From the NCBI GenBank assembly GCA_031551255.1, contig JAVBNW010000052.1:1-31289 (forward strand): 31,289 bases of DNA, written 5' to 3'. Below the pieces are notes generated by a model. It was not told where the DNA came from, searched no databases, and saw nothing but the letters and a program-made list of their open reading frames with translations. This stretch comes from JAVBNW01 sp031551255. Lineage in GTDB: Bacteria; Bacillota; Clostridia; Christensenellales; UBA1750. Below, piece by piece: positions 31,246 to 31,289 of the stretch (positions within the stretch are counted from its first letter, which is position 1; every line of letters starts with the position of its first letter). A program made the position numbers and the translations under genes.

Positions 31246-31289
31246 AATCGCTTTCGCTATGCATCCTCCGGGTAAAAGACATCGCCGCC

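Overview
The window looks like chromosome from a moderately high-G+C member of the Bacillota, most likely a gut-type Clostridia. Evidence: strong GGAGG ribosome sites, frequent GTG/TTG starts, a YesM/YesN two-component pair beside an LplA/B/C-type sugar ABC transporter, DUF1294, DUF1002 and DUF6320 proteins, and a lysine riboswitch ahead of dapA. A closer taxonomic call would be a guess. No rRNA, tRNA, CRISPR array, phage gene or transposase was seen.

Left part (1-6275, minus strand): a carbohydrate operon read right to left: two permeases, a lipoprotein solute-binding protein, an enolase-superfamily dehydratase-like enzyme, and a DapA-family aldolase cut by the window edge. Import, dehydration and aldol cleavage of a sugar acid is the natural reading; the substrate is not known. 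Regulators follow: a YesM-like sensor kinase (plus strand), a YesN-like AraC response regulator (minus strand) and a FadR-type GntR repressor whose own promoter is covered by a palindrome. A GNAT gene and two copies of a roughly 200-bp nested palindromic repeat separate kinase and regulator.

Middle (12.3-19.3 kb): mostly single housekeeping or accessory genes: DUF1294, a GNAT_acetyltran protein, a sugar-phosphate isomerase/epimerase-like TIM barrel, a TauE/SafE exporter divergent from a HAD phosphatase, a zinc-dependent phospholipase C-like protein, a secreted DUF1002 protein, and an A+T-richer transglutaminase-like gene that looks acquired.

Right part (19.4-31.3 kb): a PAP2-type membrane enzyme divergent from a translationally coupled three-gene operon (alpha/beta hydrolase, HHxxxDG acyltransferase, zinc-ribbon membrane protein of DUF6320 type). 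Then comes a lysine unit: a sigma-70 promoter, a lysine riboswitch with a readable terminator/antiterminator, dapA, and a dapB carrying an aspartokinase-like tandem ACT module. After that: a SARP/BTAD regulator with a degenerate GGDEF-like tail, an Old Yellow Enzyme overlapping a second TIM-barrel epimerase, a hairpin-rich intergenic stretch, and a very A+T-rich gene of unknown function.

Most notable items: the DapB-ACT-ACT fusion under a lysine riboswitch, the paired nested palindromes with a covarying stem, and the coupled hydrolase/acyltransferase/DUF6320 operon.
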